A stretch of DNA of 64,000 nt from Bradyrhizobium sp. AZCC 1610 (GCF_036924515.1 NZ_JAZHRR010000001.1:6791001-6855000), one strand, 5' to 3'; counted from the stretch's first letter, positions 8,719 to 17,909 are shown. Program-made: numbers and translations. The notes: a model not told the origin generated them from the sequence alone.

Positions 8719-9678
8719 CTACGCCTTGATATTATTCTCGCGCACGACCTGACCCCAGATGCTGACCTGCCTGGCGAAGAACGTCGAGAAGTCCTTGCCG
8801 TCGGCGAGCAGCAGCGTCATCTGCTGCGTCTCGCGCAATTGCGTGGCGATCGCCGGCTCGCTCAGAATCTCCTTCACCGACCTCGCCATGCTGGCGATGA
8901 TATCGGGCGGCGTGTCCTTCGGCGCGAAAACGCCCCACCAGGCCAGCGTCTCGAAATCGGGGAAGCCTGCCTCGATCGCGGTTTGCGTATCCTTGAGCGC
9001 AGCCATCCGCTCGCGCCCCATTTGCAGGATGGGACGCAGCCTGTTGGTGCCCAGTTGCGCCGTGATCAGCGCCGCCGACCCGATGATCATATCGACATGG
9101 CCGCCGAGCACGTCGTTCATCGCCGGGCCGCCGCCGCGGTAGGGCACATGCGTGATCTCGACGCCGGCCTTCTTGGCGAGCACCGTCATCGCGAGATGAC
9201 CGAGCGTGCCGATGCCGACGGAGGCGTATTTCACCGCGCCGGGATTTGCCTTGCAGGCCGCAACCACGTCGGCAAAGGTCTTGTACGGCCGCTCGGCGTT
9301 CGCGGCGAGGAGGTAAGGCGCGGTGCCGACCAGGAACACCGGCACCAGATCCTTCTCGACATCCAGCCCCGGCTTTTCCAGGATCGAGGGAATCACCGCG
9401 TGCGAGTCGAAGGTCACCAGAAACGTCGCGCCGTCAGGTGCGCTCTTGGCGACCTGCACGGCACCGAGCGAGCCGGCCGCGCCGGATTTGTTCTCCACCA
9501 GCACGGTGCGGCCGAGCTTCGTCTGCAGGTGGGACTGCAATAGCCGCGCCAGCGCGTCGGTGGAGCCTCCCGGCGGGAACGGCACCACCAGCGTCATGTT
9601 CTTGGCTGGCTGCGCCAGCGCCGGCGTCACCGCGAACGCGGCCGACGCCGCAAGCAAGGTACGTCTGGTAATATTCAC
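8719..9678 (-). CDS. Tripartite tricarboxylate transporter substrate-binding protein (TctC/Bug family)
   Basis: About 319 residues. The signal (ITRRTLLAASAAFAVTPALAQ) carries a twin Arg and a typical cleavage site. Family motifs follow: TLVVPFPPGGSTDALAR, NKSGAAGSLGA, YASVGIGTLGH and HVPYRGGGPAMNDVLGGHVD. These periplasmic Bug proteins bind carboxylates and hand them to TctAB or act as sensors. No membrane components are adjacent. I prefer the GTG at 9678 over the TTG at 9681 because AGGAG is better spaced. Last gene of the RraA-cupin-TctC operon, which suggests a hydroxy- or keto-acid ligand. Confidence 0.9.
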   Translation of the reverse strand: MNITRRTLLAASAAFAVTPALAQPAKNMTLVVPFPPGGSTDALARLLQSHLQTKLGRTVLVENKSGAAGSLGAVQVAKSAPDGATFLVTFDSHAVIPSILEKPGLDVEKDLVPVFLVGTAPYLLAANAERPYKTFADVVAACKANPGAVKYASVGIGTLGHLAMTVLAKKAGVEITHVPYRGGGPAMNDVLGGHVDMIIGSAALITAQLGTNRLRPILQMGRERMAALKDTQTAIEAGFPDFETLAWWGVFAPKDTPPDIIASMARSVKEILSEPAIATQLRETQQMTLLLADGKDFSTFFARQVSIWGQVVRENNIKA

Positions 9679-9735
9679 CAAGTGTCTCCTCCCGATTGTG
9701 GCTGCGCTTTTTTGTTTTTGTTCGCAGACTTGCTC

Positions 9736-10104
9736 TTAAGTGCCGAAGCCGGACCCGGCTTTCTTGTACTCGGGCCGCGGCGGGCTGAAGATGTCAAGCA
9801 CGCGGGCGCCGTCCGGTCCAGCCCGCATCGTGTGCGGCACATTTCCCGGCGTGCGCCAGAAATCGCCCTTCTTGACCGGAATTTCCTCACCGCCCTGAAC
9901 CCGGATGGCCGAGCCATCGAGCAGCACGCCCCATTGTTCCTCGGGATGATGATGCAGGGTGCCTTGCGCGTGCGGCGCCAGCGTCACCACCGACAGCATC
10001 GCATGCTCGCCGGAGAAGATTCGCGTCGTGACCCCGGATGCAAGTTCGCGAAACAGGCCGTCGGCGGGATTATCCAGATTGTGAAATTCGTCCTTCTGAC
10101 TCAT
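9736..10104 (-). CDS. Cupin domain protein
   Basis: 122 residues forming a single small beta-barrel. Metal ligands are visible in motif 1 (GTLHHHPEEQWGVLLDG, the HxH...E pattern) and motif 2 (PGNVPHTMRAG). Small single-domain cupins of this type bind Fe, Mn or Ni and serve as dioxygenases, isomerases or storage folds. GGAGGAACG precedes the start. It lies between the RraA-like and TctC-like genes with short spacing, so it probably acts on the same metabolite. Confidence 0.85.
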   Translation of the reverse strand: MSQKDEFHNLDNPADGLFRELASGVTTRIFSGEHAMLSVVTLAPHAQGTLHHHPEEQWGVLLDGSAIRVQGGEEIPVKKGDFWRTPGNVPHTMRAGPDGARVLDIFSPPRPEYKKAGSGFGT

Positions 10105-10163
10105 CGTTCCTCCGTCAGCGCAGTTGCGCTTCGATCATGACGTGGCCTTCAAGACTTGGCGCT

Positions 10164-10802
10164 TCAAGACTTGCCGTAGCTGCCCTGGTAGCGGCCTTCG
10201 CGAATGGCGAGCAGTGTATCCTCCTCGCGCGCGATCTGGGTGCGGACCGCCTCCAGCACGGTGGCTGCGATTGAGGCCGGAAACGACACCACGCCGTCCT
10301 CGTCGCCGACCACGATATCGCCGGGGGAGATCACCGAGCCGCCGATCGAAACCGGCACGTTGATTTCGCCCGGCCCGCTCTTGTAGGGCCCGCGGTGGAT
10401 GGCCGTGCGCGCAAAGCAGGGAAAGTCGGATGCGGCGAATGCCGCGACGTCGCGGATGGCGCCGTCGATCACATAGCCTGCGGCGCCCCTGTACTCGGCG
10501 ATGTTCTTCATGATCTCACCGACCAGCGCCCGCGTCTTGTCGCCGCCGCCATCGACCACGATGACGTCGCCCGGCCCGACCAGTTCCAGCGCCCGGTGGA
10601 TCGCAAGATTGTCGCCGGGCCGCGTCCGCACCGTGAAGGCGGCCCCGACCAGCCGGCCGGCGCGGTGAAACGGCCGCAGGCCCACGGCGCCCGGCAGCCG
10701 GGCAAGATTGTCACTGATGACAGAGGTCGGCGCATGCCTGAAAGCCTCGATCAGGTCAGGCTCGGGCTTCGGCACGCTCGTCATGGCCGTGGTGATGCTC
10801 AT
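10164..10802 (-). CDS. RraA-family aldolase/decarboxylase-like protein
   Basis: 212 residues of the RraA/HMG-aldolase family (4-hydroxy-4-methyl-2-oxoglutarate aldolase, oxaloacetate decarboxylase). Active-site signature: GDVIVVDGGGDKTRALVGEIM followed by VIDGAIRDVA, where Arg and Asp bind the oxoacid and the Mg/Mn ion. The start at 10802 is preceded by an AAGGGGG-like site; the longer frame to 10913 has low-complexity Arg-rich sequence. The family is often misnamed as a menaquinone methyltransferase. First gene of the three-gene operon. Confidence 0.88.
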   Translation of the reverse strand: MSITTAMTSVPKPEPDLIEAFRHAPTSVISDNLARLPGAVGLRPFHRAGRLVGAAFTVRTRPGDNLAIHRALELVGPGDVIVVDGGGDKTRALVGEIMKNIAEYRGAAGYVIDGAIRDVAAFAASDFPCFARTAIHRGPYKSGPGEINVPVSIGGSVISPGDIVVGDEDGVVSFPASIAATVLEAVRTQIAREEDTLLAIREGRYQGSYGKS

Positions 10803-11204
10803 GCAGACTGTTTCCCCCTTGCGATTGTTCTGCCACTCCGCCCGCCGGCGCCGCGGCGAGTTAAGTTGCGCGCTGAACCGATGGCTCGGAGGCGCCGCAT
10901 GGCGCAACACCATGAAGTCTTCCGTCGCCGCAAAACAAATAGCATTCCGCGTGAGCAGCTATAATGGATTTGCAACACGTCGTGCAGCACCTCGACCGGC
11001 GGACCGGCCGTCAGCCTCGCCGCCGGCTAAGCCCTTCGAATTCCTCGGTAGTTTTTCGGCCGCCCTCGGCATCGAACGCGGCCATTGTTCACGCAGGCGG
11101 CTTGCAGTCGCACTCCCCACCGGCCACACGTGTTAACACGAAGTTAACCAGAGCGTTCGACGCTAGAGACCGGATTCGACGATTCGGGCGCCGGGCACCT
11201 TGAG
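10803..11204. other. Divergent intergenic region, rraA-like / araC
   Basis: About 400 bases between the minus-strand RraA operon and the plus-strand AraC gene, probably holding both promoters. TATAAT occurs at 10960-10965 on the plus strand, but I see no good -35 box at the right distance. GTTAACACGAAGTTAAC at 11133-11149 is a short direct repeat of GTTAAC. No gene is supported. Confidence 0.35.
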
Positions 11205-12161
11205 ATGCTGTTCCAGAACCTTTCGCCTTCACCGGCGCTTTCGATCACGCAATTTTCCGACATCGACGCCTTCCGGCCGGTCGAGTTCGTCGCCGATGCG
11301 CGCAGCGTCCCGCTGAACCTCGCCAACTTCCATACCGCACGCGCGATCGTGCAGTTGCCGTTCTGCCAGATCGCCGTGCTCACCTCGTTTCCCCGCATTC
11401 TCGATGTCAGCTATCGCGCGGCGCATGGCGTCGTCATCTTCCAGCTCGAGGACCGCTACGAGGTGTCCGTCAACGGCATGTCCGTGAACCGTCCGGCCTT
11501 TATCGGCATGCGCGGCAATCTGGATTTGCAGTTCGTCGAGCCCCGCGGATCGCTGCACGCGATCATCACCCTTGGCGCCGGCCTGCAGGATCGGGAGTGG
11601 TTCGATGCGCCGGACGAGCTGTGCCCGTTCATGCCGGACGTCGATGCTCTGGCGACGGTCCGATCGGTCACGACAGGTATTTTGCAGACGGCTTCTGCCA
11701 GACCGGACCTGTTGCAGGACCCGCGCTCGGCGCTCGCCATCCAGGAAGACCTGCTGCTCGCCATCGACGAGATGTTCCGCCGCAGTAGGACGCCGGAAGT
11801 GGCGGGCCGGCTTGCAAGCAGGAGCTATTGCCGCCTGGTTCGCATGATCGACGACTATGTCGCCTTTCATGCCGCCTCGGCGATCTACAGCGCCGACCTC
11901 GCCGAACAATGCGGCGTGTCGGTCAGAACCTTGGGCACGGCGGTGGCGAGCGTTCGCGGCATGAGCCTGCATCGCTATCTGCGTCTCAAGCAGCTTTGGT
12001 CGGCCCGCGCACAACTCGTGAAAGGGTCTGACGCCATCACCGTGACGTCGTGCGCCCGAGCCAACGGGTTCCATCACATGGGCGAATTTGCAAGGCTCTA
12101 TCGCGCAACGTTCCATGAAACGGCATCGCGCACATTGGCCCGCGCGAGAGGCGCTGACTGA
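11205..12161 (+). CDS. AraC family transcriptional regulator
   Basis: 318 residues. The C-terminal third holds the double HTH: IYSADLAEQCGVSVRTLGTAVASVRGMSLHRYLRLKQL (first HTH and linker helix), then SCARANGFHHMGEFARLYRATFHETASRTL (second HTH). The N-terminal 200 residues have the cupin-like sensing layout of the AraC-binding-like group. It is divergent from the RraA/cupin/TctC operon, which is its most likely target. Effector unknown. Confidence 0.9.
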   Translation: MLFQNLSPSPALSITQFSDIDAFRPVEFVADARSVPLNLANFHTARAIVQLPFCQIAVLTSFPRILDVSYRAAHGVVIFQLEDRYEVSVNGMSVNRPAFIGMRGNLDLQFVEPRGSLHAIITLGAGLQDREWFDAPDELCPFMPDVDALATVRSVTTGILQTASARPDLLQDPRSALAIQEDLLLAIDEMFRRSRTPEVAGRLASRSYCRLVRMIDDYVAFHAASAIYSADLAEQCGVSVRTLGTAVASVRGMSLHRYLRLKQLWSARAQLVKGSDAITVTSCARANGFHHMGEFARLYRATFHETASRTLARARGAD

Positions 12162-12429
12162 TTTCTGCCACAATGCGACGTACCTATCCGCGCGCCCTCG
12201 GATGGCGCACTTAGAATCGCTGCAATATCATGCCCGCTCGCGTGCTTCGCCGTTGAATTTACTCAATAATTTTCAACGACATAGCATTGTGTTCCATCGG
12301 TCACATCCAGCGGATAAGATCACAACGACAGCGGGAACATCGTGCAATTTCGGCGTGACAGCGCTGCCAAAATGATGACAATCGACTCAATCAAAGTTCC
12401 CTAGAGAATTCGACTGGAGAGTATCGTCC

Positions 12430-13053
12430 GTGATCGCCTCACGTGCATCTTCGTTTGTTGTTGCCACCATCGGGAGCCTCGTCGTGCTGGCCCCGGTGCG
12501 CTGCGACGCGCAGTGGTGGCGCAGCGCGCCTGTCGATTTCGAATCCTGCGCCGATGTGGCCGAGAAGGCGAGCACCAAGGAAGAAAAGACGGCGAAGCTC
12601 GCCGAGTGCAACGCGAAGTTCGCCGGCCGCCGCAAGCCCGGTGGCGGCTACACCTATTACGATTTCATGCAGGACCGGACCTTCGACATCGCAGGCCCCA
12701 ACCCGACGCCGGAAGAGCAGAAGAGAATCGACGAGCAATATACCGCCTACCTCGAGCGCGAGCGGCGCAGCCACATCGCCGCAGCAATGGCGGCCAAGCA
12801 GCAGGAGCCGCCACCAGCGCAGGGGTGGCAGCAGGTCTCGCTGCGCACCGAACAGGTATCTCCTCCACCGGCCGAAACCGAAAAGGTGCCGATACCGGTG
12901 GCAAGTCCAGTCAAGCAGGCGGCGCGCATCAAGGCTGCCCAATGCGCCAAGAACCAATTCTCGTGTGAATGGCCGCGGCTTTCAGAGAGCATCAACGAAC
13001 TGAAAAGGCTGCTCAACCCGCAGCAGCAGCCGGCCAAGCAGAAGAAGAGCTAG
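12430..13053 (+). CDS. Secreted hypothetical protein with Pro/Gln-rich C-terminal half
   Basis: 207 residues starting at a GTG with GGAGAG nine bases upstream. A signal peptide (SFVVATIGSLVVLAPVRCDA) precedes the mature QWWRSAPVDFESCADVAEKAS. The following block (KLAECNAKFAGRRKPGGGYTYYDFMQDRTFDIAGPNPT) looks structured and has paired cysteines; the rest is low-complexity Gln/Pro with a late CAKNQFSCEWPRL. I do not recognise a family. Probably periplasmic. Confidence 0.7.
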   Translation: MIASRASSFVVATIGSLVVLAPVRCDAQWWRSAPVDFESCADVAEKASTKEEKTAKLAECNAKFAGRRKPGGGYTYYDFMQDRTFDIAGPNPTPEEQKRIDEQYTAYLERERRSHIAAAMAAKQQEPPPAQGWQQVSLRTEQVSPPPAETEKVPIPVASPVKQAARIKAAQCAKNQFSCEWPRLSESINELKRLLNPQQQPAKQKKS

Positions 13054-13061
13054 ATATTTTT

Positions 13062-13087
13062 GTCGTTCCTGCGAACGCAGGGACGAC
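13062..13087. repeat. Solo arm of dispersed repeat family 1
   Basis: GTCGTTCCTGCGAACGCAGG then GACGAC, a single perfect-looking hairpin directly after the preceding stop codon. It may serve as a transcript-end hairpin, but no T-run follows. Confidence 0.7.
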
Positions 13088-13123
13088 GTGGGGAGAGGCG
13101 TGCTCACGCGCATGACGTCAGCG

Positions 13124-13321
13124 TCAATGCGCGCGCTGCTTGTTGACCCGACGCGGCTTGACGACCGGCGGTACGGCCGCCCGCGATGCTGCCCGCTGCT
13201 CCTGCAGCCGCGCATCATAGCCCGGCGATGGCGTAGCCGTCGGCGGCACTGCCTGGGCGGGTGTCAACGACGCCGAGCCGGCAAGGACAACCGCCATCAA
13301 TGCCAGACCTGTCCATTTCAT
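13124..13321 (-). CDS. Small secreted hypothetical protein
   Basis: About 65 residues: MKWTGLALMAVVLAGSASLTPAQA is a clear signal peptide, followed by a short Pro- and Arg-rich mature part ending in VVKPRRVNKQRAH. GAGGGA seven bases upstream favours the ATG at 13321; another ATG lies six bases upstream. Function unknown. It follows the ketopantoate reductase-like gene on the same strand. Confidence 0.6.
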   Translation of the reverse strand: MKWTGLALMAVVLAGSASLTPAQAVPPTATPSPGYDARLQEQRAASRAAVPPVVKPRRVNKQRAH

Positions 13322-13398
13322 TCGCATCTCCCTCGAACGCATGTTCGATCTGTGCTGGACCAGCGCCAATCTAGGCCAAGCCGCACTCGCTGAGCCAA

Positions 13399-14406
13399 TC
13401 AATTCGCAGCCCGAATCTGCTCCGGCGTCAGGCCGGGCGAGCCCTTGGCGTCACGCTCGGCCTGCCGGATCAGTTCCACGATCCGGCGCGACAGCGGCGC
13501 CTGCAGCCCGCGACGTTCGGCGATCTCGGTGATGACGCCCTGCAGATAATCGATCTCGGTGCGCCGGCCCTGTTTCAGATCTTCCCACATCGACGAGCGC
13601 GCCTCGGGATCGATTTTCATCGTTCGTCCCAGCAATGCTTCGAAGATCGGGTCCGGCAGTCGCAACAGCGGCGGCATCCATGCGGCCGGAATCGGCGTCG
13701 GCGCGACCGGCTTGATGCCCTCGGTGCGGATCGCAGCCAAAGCTTCCGCCAGCTGATCGGCGAATAATCGCCGCCATGGCCGTTGGGCCAGCTGCCGGCG
13801 CAGCGGCAGGTCGGCCAGCGCATTGAGCGCGTTGTTGAGATTGAGCAGGAGCTTGCCCCATTGCACGCCGTCAATGTTGTCGGTCGGACGTATCGTCAGG
13901 CCCGGGACCGAGAGCTTCTCTACGGTGCGCGCCTCGTCCTGCTCGATGACGATGTCGCCCGAGGTCGCGCGATGAAACCGCCCGTTGCCGAGCGCCATCA
14001 CGTTGAACGGCACCATGCCGCCGAGCACGCGCCGCCCCGGCAGGCGATGACGGAGGACAGCGGCATTGCCGACGCCGTTTTGCAGGCTGACGATGACGGC
14101 ATCCGATGGTGCGTGCTTGGCGATGATTTCGGCCATGGCCGCGGTATCCGCGCTCTTGACCGTGACGAGCACGATGCCGGCGTCCTCAAAAACGGAAGGA
14201 TTTTCCGACAATGCGAACTGACCGCGCGTGATGGTCTGGTCGAAACCTTCAAAACTCGTCGGCCGCAGGCCGCCTGCTTCGATTTCAGCGATCACGCGCG
14301 GACGCGCCAGCAGCGCAACGCGGCGGCCGCCGGCCGCCAGCATGCCGCCGACGAAGCAGCCGATGCTGCCCGCCCCTGCAATACCGATCGTTTGGCCCGA
14401 AACCAT
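13399..14406 (-). CDS. 2-dehydropantoate 2-reductase family protein
   Basis: 335 residues. The N-terminal Rossmann motif GIAGAGSIGCFVGG binds NADP(H); TVKSADTAA and SLQNGVGN are the next family blocks. The C-terminal helical domain contains WGKLLLNLNNALNAL, which holds the conserved catalytic Lys (K) and Asn residues of PanE/ApbA proteins. It would reduce ketopantoate to pantoate in CoA synthesis or a similar 2-oxoacid; rhizobial genomes carry several paralogues, so I do not assign panE. The preferred start is MVSGQTIG (14406). Confidence 0.85.
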   Translation of the reverse strand: MVSGQTIGIAGAGSIGCFVGGMLAAGGRRVALLARPRVIAEIEAGGLRPTSFEGFDQTITRGQFALSENPSVFEDAGIVLVTVKSADTAAMAEIIAKHAPSDAVIVSLQNGVGNAAVLRHRLPGRRVLGGMVPFNVMALGNGRFHRATSGDIVIEQDEARTVEKLSVPGLTIRPTDNIDGVQWGKLLLNLNNALNALADLPLRRQLAQRPWRRLFADQLAEALAAIRTEGIKPVAPTPIPAAWMPPLLRLPDPIFEALLGRTMKIDPEARSSMWEDLKQGRRTEIDYLQGVITEIAERRGLQAPLSRRIVELIRQAERDAKGSPGLTPEQIRAAN

Positions 14407-14546
14407 TTCGCCACCCACCGCGTTGCACCGGGCTTCAAATAGCAGAGCGCGCGGACCGTGCCTATCGCAGGCGCTGGCCGCCCGCTCCTTGTAACCGTCA
14501 TACGCCGCCGTTATGTTTCACGCGGGGCTACGCAGAGGAGACGACC

Positions 14547-15122
14547 ATGGGTTTACTCGACGTACTCAACGGCATGCAGAATGGCCCGCGCGGCCCGAGC
14601 CGCCCCAGCGAACAATCCGACGGCGGCGGAATGTCGCCCCTCACCATGGCGATCCTGGCGCTGCTGGCCTGGAAAGGCATCAAGCATTTCAGCGGCAACC
14701 AGACCGGCTCGACACCGCAACCGGCGCCCGCGCCCGGCAATGTGAGCGCGGGCATGCCCGGTGGCGGCGTGGGCGGCGGACTGAGCGACATGCTCAAGGG
14801 CGGCTTGGGCGGCCTTCTGGCAGGCGGCGCGGCCGGCAGCATTCTCAGCGGCGGCCTCGGCGACCTGCTGAATCAATTCCAGCAGAAGGGGCTTGGCGAT
14901 AAGGCCGACTCCTGGGTCAGCAACGGTCCCAACAAGCAGATCGCGCCCGGCGATCTCGCCAACGCACTTGGCGCCGACCAGATCGATCAGCTATCGGCGC
15001 AGAGCGGCCTGTCGCGCGACGATTTGCTGCAAGGCCTCAGCCAGTATCTGCCCGACGTCGTCAATCATTTGACGCCGGACGGACGGCTGCCGAACGAAAA
15101 CGAGTTGTCGGAACGGATTTGA
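14547..15122 (+). CDS. YidB/DUF937 family protein
   Basis: 191 residues. A Gly-rich middle (GGGVGGGLSDMLKGGLGGLLAGGAAGSILSGG) is followed by the family's C-terminal helical domain: LGDKADSWVSNGPNKQI then LANALGADQIDQLSAQSGLSRDDLLQGLSQYLPDVVNHLTPDGRLP. This domain is shared with E. coli YidB, whose role is unclear (envelope stress is suspected). GAGGAG precedes the ATG. Confidence 0.85.
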   Translation: MGLLDVLNGMQNGPRGPSRPSEQSDGGGMSPLTMAILALLAWKGIKHFSGNQTGSTPQPAPAPGNVSAGMPGGGVGGGLSDMLKGGLGGLLAGGAAGSILSGGLGDLLNQFQQKGLGDKADSWVSNGPNKQIAPGDLANALGADQIDQLSAQSGLSRDDLLQGLSQYLPDVVNHLTPDGRLPNENELSERI

Positions 15123-15134
15123 CGCCGCGCCATA

Positions 15135-15181
15135 GCGTTTTCGAGCGAAGTGGATACCGGTTCGCGTGAAGAAAACGCGTC
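15135..15181. repeat. Dispersed palindromic repeat, family 6
   Basis: GCGTTTTCGAGCGAAGTGG then ACCGGTTCGCGTGAAGAAAACGCGTC: the ends GCGTTTTC and GAAAACGC are inverted. The same unit, reversed and interrupted by an extra hairpin, lies at 38126-38202. Confidence 0.8.
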
Positions 15182-15247
15182 AAACAAGAACTAACGCGGC
15201 GGTCGGCGCCGCTCTGCTTCATCATCGACGCATCGAGAGGGACAGCC

Positions 15248-15526
15248 ATGAGCGGCATTATCTGGATCATCGTCGTCGGCTTTGTCGCCGGCATTATCGC
15301 GCGTATCCTATCGCCGGGTCAGAACAACCCGACCGGCTTCATCCTGACCACCGTGCTCGGCATCGCCGGCGCGTTTCTGGCAACCTTCATCGGCCAGGCG
15401 ATCGGCCATTATGGCCCCGATCAGGGCGCCGGCTTCATCACCGCCACCATCGGCGCGCTGGTGGTGCTGTTCATCTGGAACCGGCTGGTGGCAAGGGGAA
15501 TGATTTCCGATCCGGGGAACAGGTAA
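15248..15526 (+). CDS. GlsB/YeaQ/YmgE family membrane protein
   Basis: 92 residues with three hydrophobic segments (IIWIIVVGFVAGIIARIL; GFILTTVLGIAGAFLATFIG; GFITATIGALVVLFIW). The motif after TM1 (LSPGQNNPTGFILTTVLGI) is that of the transglycosylase-associated/GlsB family, usually linked to general stress in the cytoplasmic membrane. GAGAGGGA precedes the ATG. It may be expressed together with the YidB-like gene upstream. Confidence 0.9.
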   Translation: MSGIIWIIVVGFVAGIIARILSPGQNNPTGFILTTVLGIAGAFLATFIGQAIGHYGPDQGAGFITATIGALVVLFIWNRLVARGMISDPGNR

Positions 15527-15551
15527 GCGCCCGTCCACACCTCTCCATCGC

Positions 15552-15704
15552 CATGCCCGGGCAGAAGCGCGAAGCGCGTCTTCGCGCTAGATGTCCCGGG
15601 CATCCATGTTCTTGTCGCCACGCGCAAAACACGACGTGGATGGCCGGGTCATAGGCGAGCGGAAGCGACGCCGTCCTTCGGACGGCTAAGCCCGGCCATG
15701 ACGG
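15552..15704. repeat. Dispersed intergenic repeat, family 5 (long form)
   Basis: Inverted segments based on CATGCCCGGG / CCCGGGCATCC and GGATGGCCGGG / CCCGGCCATGACGG, with smaller hairpins inside. Related units lie at 43871 and 49465. It separates the plus-strand glsB-like gene from the end of a convergent SDR gene. Confidence 0.7.
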
Positions 15705-15716
15705 CGAATGCAATCC

Positions 15717-16499
15717 TCACAAAACCAGATGCATGCCCGCATCCATGCGGACGAACTCGCCGGTCATGTTGCTCGACGCCGGCGAGGCGAGGAAGCACAC
15801 CAGTTGCGCGATGTCTTCGGCCGTCGAGGCGACCTTCAGCGGCACCTTCGCCACCACGGCGTCGCGCACCGCCTTGGCGCCGGCCTCGCCGCGGCCCTTG
15901 GTGAACCAGGGCGTGTCGATGTAGCCGGGGCACACCGTGTTGACGCGGATCAAGGGCGCCAGCGCGCGCGCCAGCGATTGCGTCATGGTGTTGAGCGCGC
16001 CCTTGCTCGCGGCGTAGGCGACCGACGAGCCGCCGCCGGAAATGCCGGCGACCGACGAGACGTTGACCACGGCGGACGACAGGCCGGAGGCTTTCGCGCC
16101 GGCCTCGAGCTGTGCGCGCGCCGCGCGGATCATCTGGAACGGGCCGATCGTGTTGACGGCGTAGATGCGCTGAAAATCCTCAGCCGTTAGCCCGTCGAGA
16201 TCGTGATGCGGCACATGCTTGGTGGTGCCGGCATTGTTGACCAGCACGTCGAGACGGCCCCACGCCGCCGCGGCAGCCGCGATCTTCCTGCAATCCTCGT
16301 CGCGCGAAACGTCGCCCTGCACCACCACAACTTCGGCGCCGGCGCTGCGGCAGAGATCGGCGGTCGCTTCAGCTTCCGCCTTGCTGTTGGAATAGTTGAC
16401 GACGATGCGCGCGCCGCCCTTTGCCAGAATGGCGGCGGTGGCGGCCCCGAGGCCCGAGGCAGAACCGGTGACAATCGCGCACAAACCATCCTTCGACAT
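15717..16499 (-). CDS. SDR family oxidoreductase (FabG-like)
   Basis: 260 residues. TGSASGLGAAT is the TGxxxGxG cofactor motif, NNAGTT the NNAG motif, VNVSSVAG holds the catalytic Ser and YAASKGA the Tyr/Lys pair; PGYIDTPWF follows. The C-terminus (NMTGEFVRMDAGMHLVL) is typical of 3-oxoacyl reductase-like enzymes. AGAGGA is best spaced for the ATG at 16499. Its place next to the CoA-ester catabolic genes suggests a hydroxyacyl or alcohol oxidation step, but the substrate cannot be read. Confidence 0.9.
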   Translation of the reverse strand: MSKDGLCAIVTGSASGLGAATAAILAKGGARIVVNYSNSKAEAEATADLCRSAGAEVVVVQGDVSRDEDCRKIAAAAAAWGRLDVLVNNAGTTKHVPHHDLDGLTAEDFQRIYAVNTIGPFQMIRAARAQLEAGAKASGLSSAVVNVSSVAGISGGGSSVAYAASKGALNTMTQSLARALAPLIRVNTVCPGYIDTPWFTKGRGEAGAKAVRDAVVAKVPLKVASTAEDIAQLVCFLASPASSNMTGEFVRMDAGMHLVL

Positions 16500-16780
16500 C
16501 CGCATTTCCTCTTGTTGCTTTTGGCTGAGTTTCGAACCGCCCGTGGACAGGCTTCACGGCTACCATATCCCGCGATGAACGGCGTGCAAATCCGCGAAAT
16601 CCGTTGCGCGGAATTTATTCTTTGCCTGATGGCCTTCATGCCACCGCCACATGCAGCCCTGCGGACAGCGCTTGTCACGGCTATGGCTTTTGCCCATCAT
16701 AAAGCGCAAGAAAAAGACCGCAGCCGCCCCCCGGGCATAACCGTTGGGATTGGCATGCCAATTTCAAATCGGGGAACGCT

Positions 16781-17854
16781 GTGGCGGAGAGTGAGAACAT
16801 CGTTGCCGAGACCGCGGAGAAAATCTTCGCCGACCTCGCCGACGCCCAAACCATCAATCGCGATAACAAAGGCGCGTGGAAAGCGCCGCTCTGGCAGGCG
16901 TTGACCGAGGCCGGCCTGCCACTGTCGTGGGTACCGGAAGATTGCGGCGGCTCGGGCGCCTCTCTCGCCGAAGGTTTCAGCGTGTTGAGCGCCGCCGGAC
17001 GTTTTTGCGGTCGCGGTGCCGCTCACTGAGACCATGCTGGCCGGCTGGCTGCTGGCGCAGGCCAAGATCGCTTCGCCCGATGGCGAAATGACGGTGGTGC
17101 CCGCGAGCCCGAAGGACCGGATCGCCGTCAATGCCGATGGCAGCCTGTCGGGCACGGCCCGCGGCGTGCCGTTTGCCAAGGCGGCAAAGCACTTTGCGGT
17201 GCTCGCAAGCGATGTGAAGGGCAGCCTCTCCATTGCGCTGGTCGATGCCGGCAAGTTCCGGATCGAGACCGGACTCAATCTCGGCGGCGACAATTCGGAC
17301 ACCGTGACGCTGGACAAGGTCCAGCCGGTCACGATCAAGCCGGCACCGCGAGGTTTCGACCAGACCCGGCTGATGCTGATGGGCGGCGTCGCGCGATCGC
17401 TGCAGATCGCAGGTGCGCTGGAATCGATGCTGGAAATTTCCGTGCGCTATTCCAACGAGCGCATAGCCTTCGAGAAGAAGATTTCAAAATTCCAGGCGGT
17501 GCAGCCGGGCACAATCTGGCGCGACTCGCCGGCGAGTCGGCGGCGGCGCTTGCGGCTGCGACCTCGGCCGCGGACGCCATTGCCAACGCAACCACCTTCA
17601 ACGACGAAGTGTTCCTCGAAGCGGTGGCGGCAAAGATCCGCTGTGCGGAAGCCGCCGAGAAGGGCGGCGCCATTGCCCATCAGGTGCATGGCGCGATCGG
17701 CTTCACCATCGAGCACATCCTGCATCGCTATTCACTGCGCGCGCTGGCGTGGCGCGACGATTTCGGCTCGGAAAGCTACTGGGCGGTCGAACTCGGCAAG
17801 CTGGTAGCCAACCGTGGCGCCGATGAATTGTGGCCGCTGGTCGCCTCGCGCTGA
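16781..17854 (+). pseudogene. Acyl-CoA dehydrogenase gene broken by two frameshifts
   Basis: Three consecutive frames make one acyl-CoA dehydrogenase of about 355 residues. Part 1 (MAESENIVAETAEKIF...LSAAGRF) is cut by an extra T in the T-run 17002-17006; without it the frame continues FAVAVPLTETMLAGW. Part 2 runs to KKISKFQAVQ and is cut near 17504-17509 by a one-base loss; part 3 resumes HNLARLAGESAAALAAA and ends ANRGADELWPLVASR. The C-terminal dehydrogenase helices (FEKKISKFQAVQ, HQVHGAIGFT) are well preserved. Decay is recent, or the sequence contains errors. It would pair with the intact paralogue downstream. Confidence 0.85.
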
Positions 17855-17909
17855 CAACGCTCACATCGATTTGCACACCGATCTGCCTGCATAGAAGTCG
17901 AGACCAACA

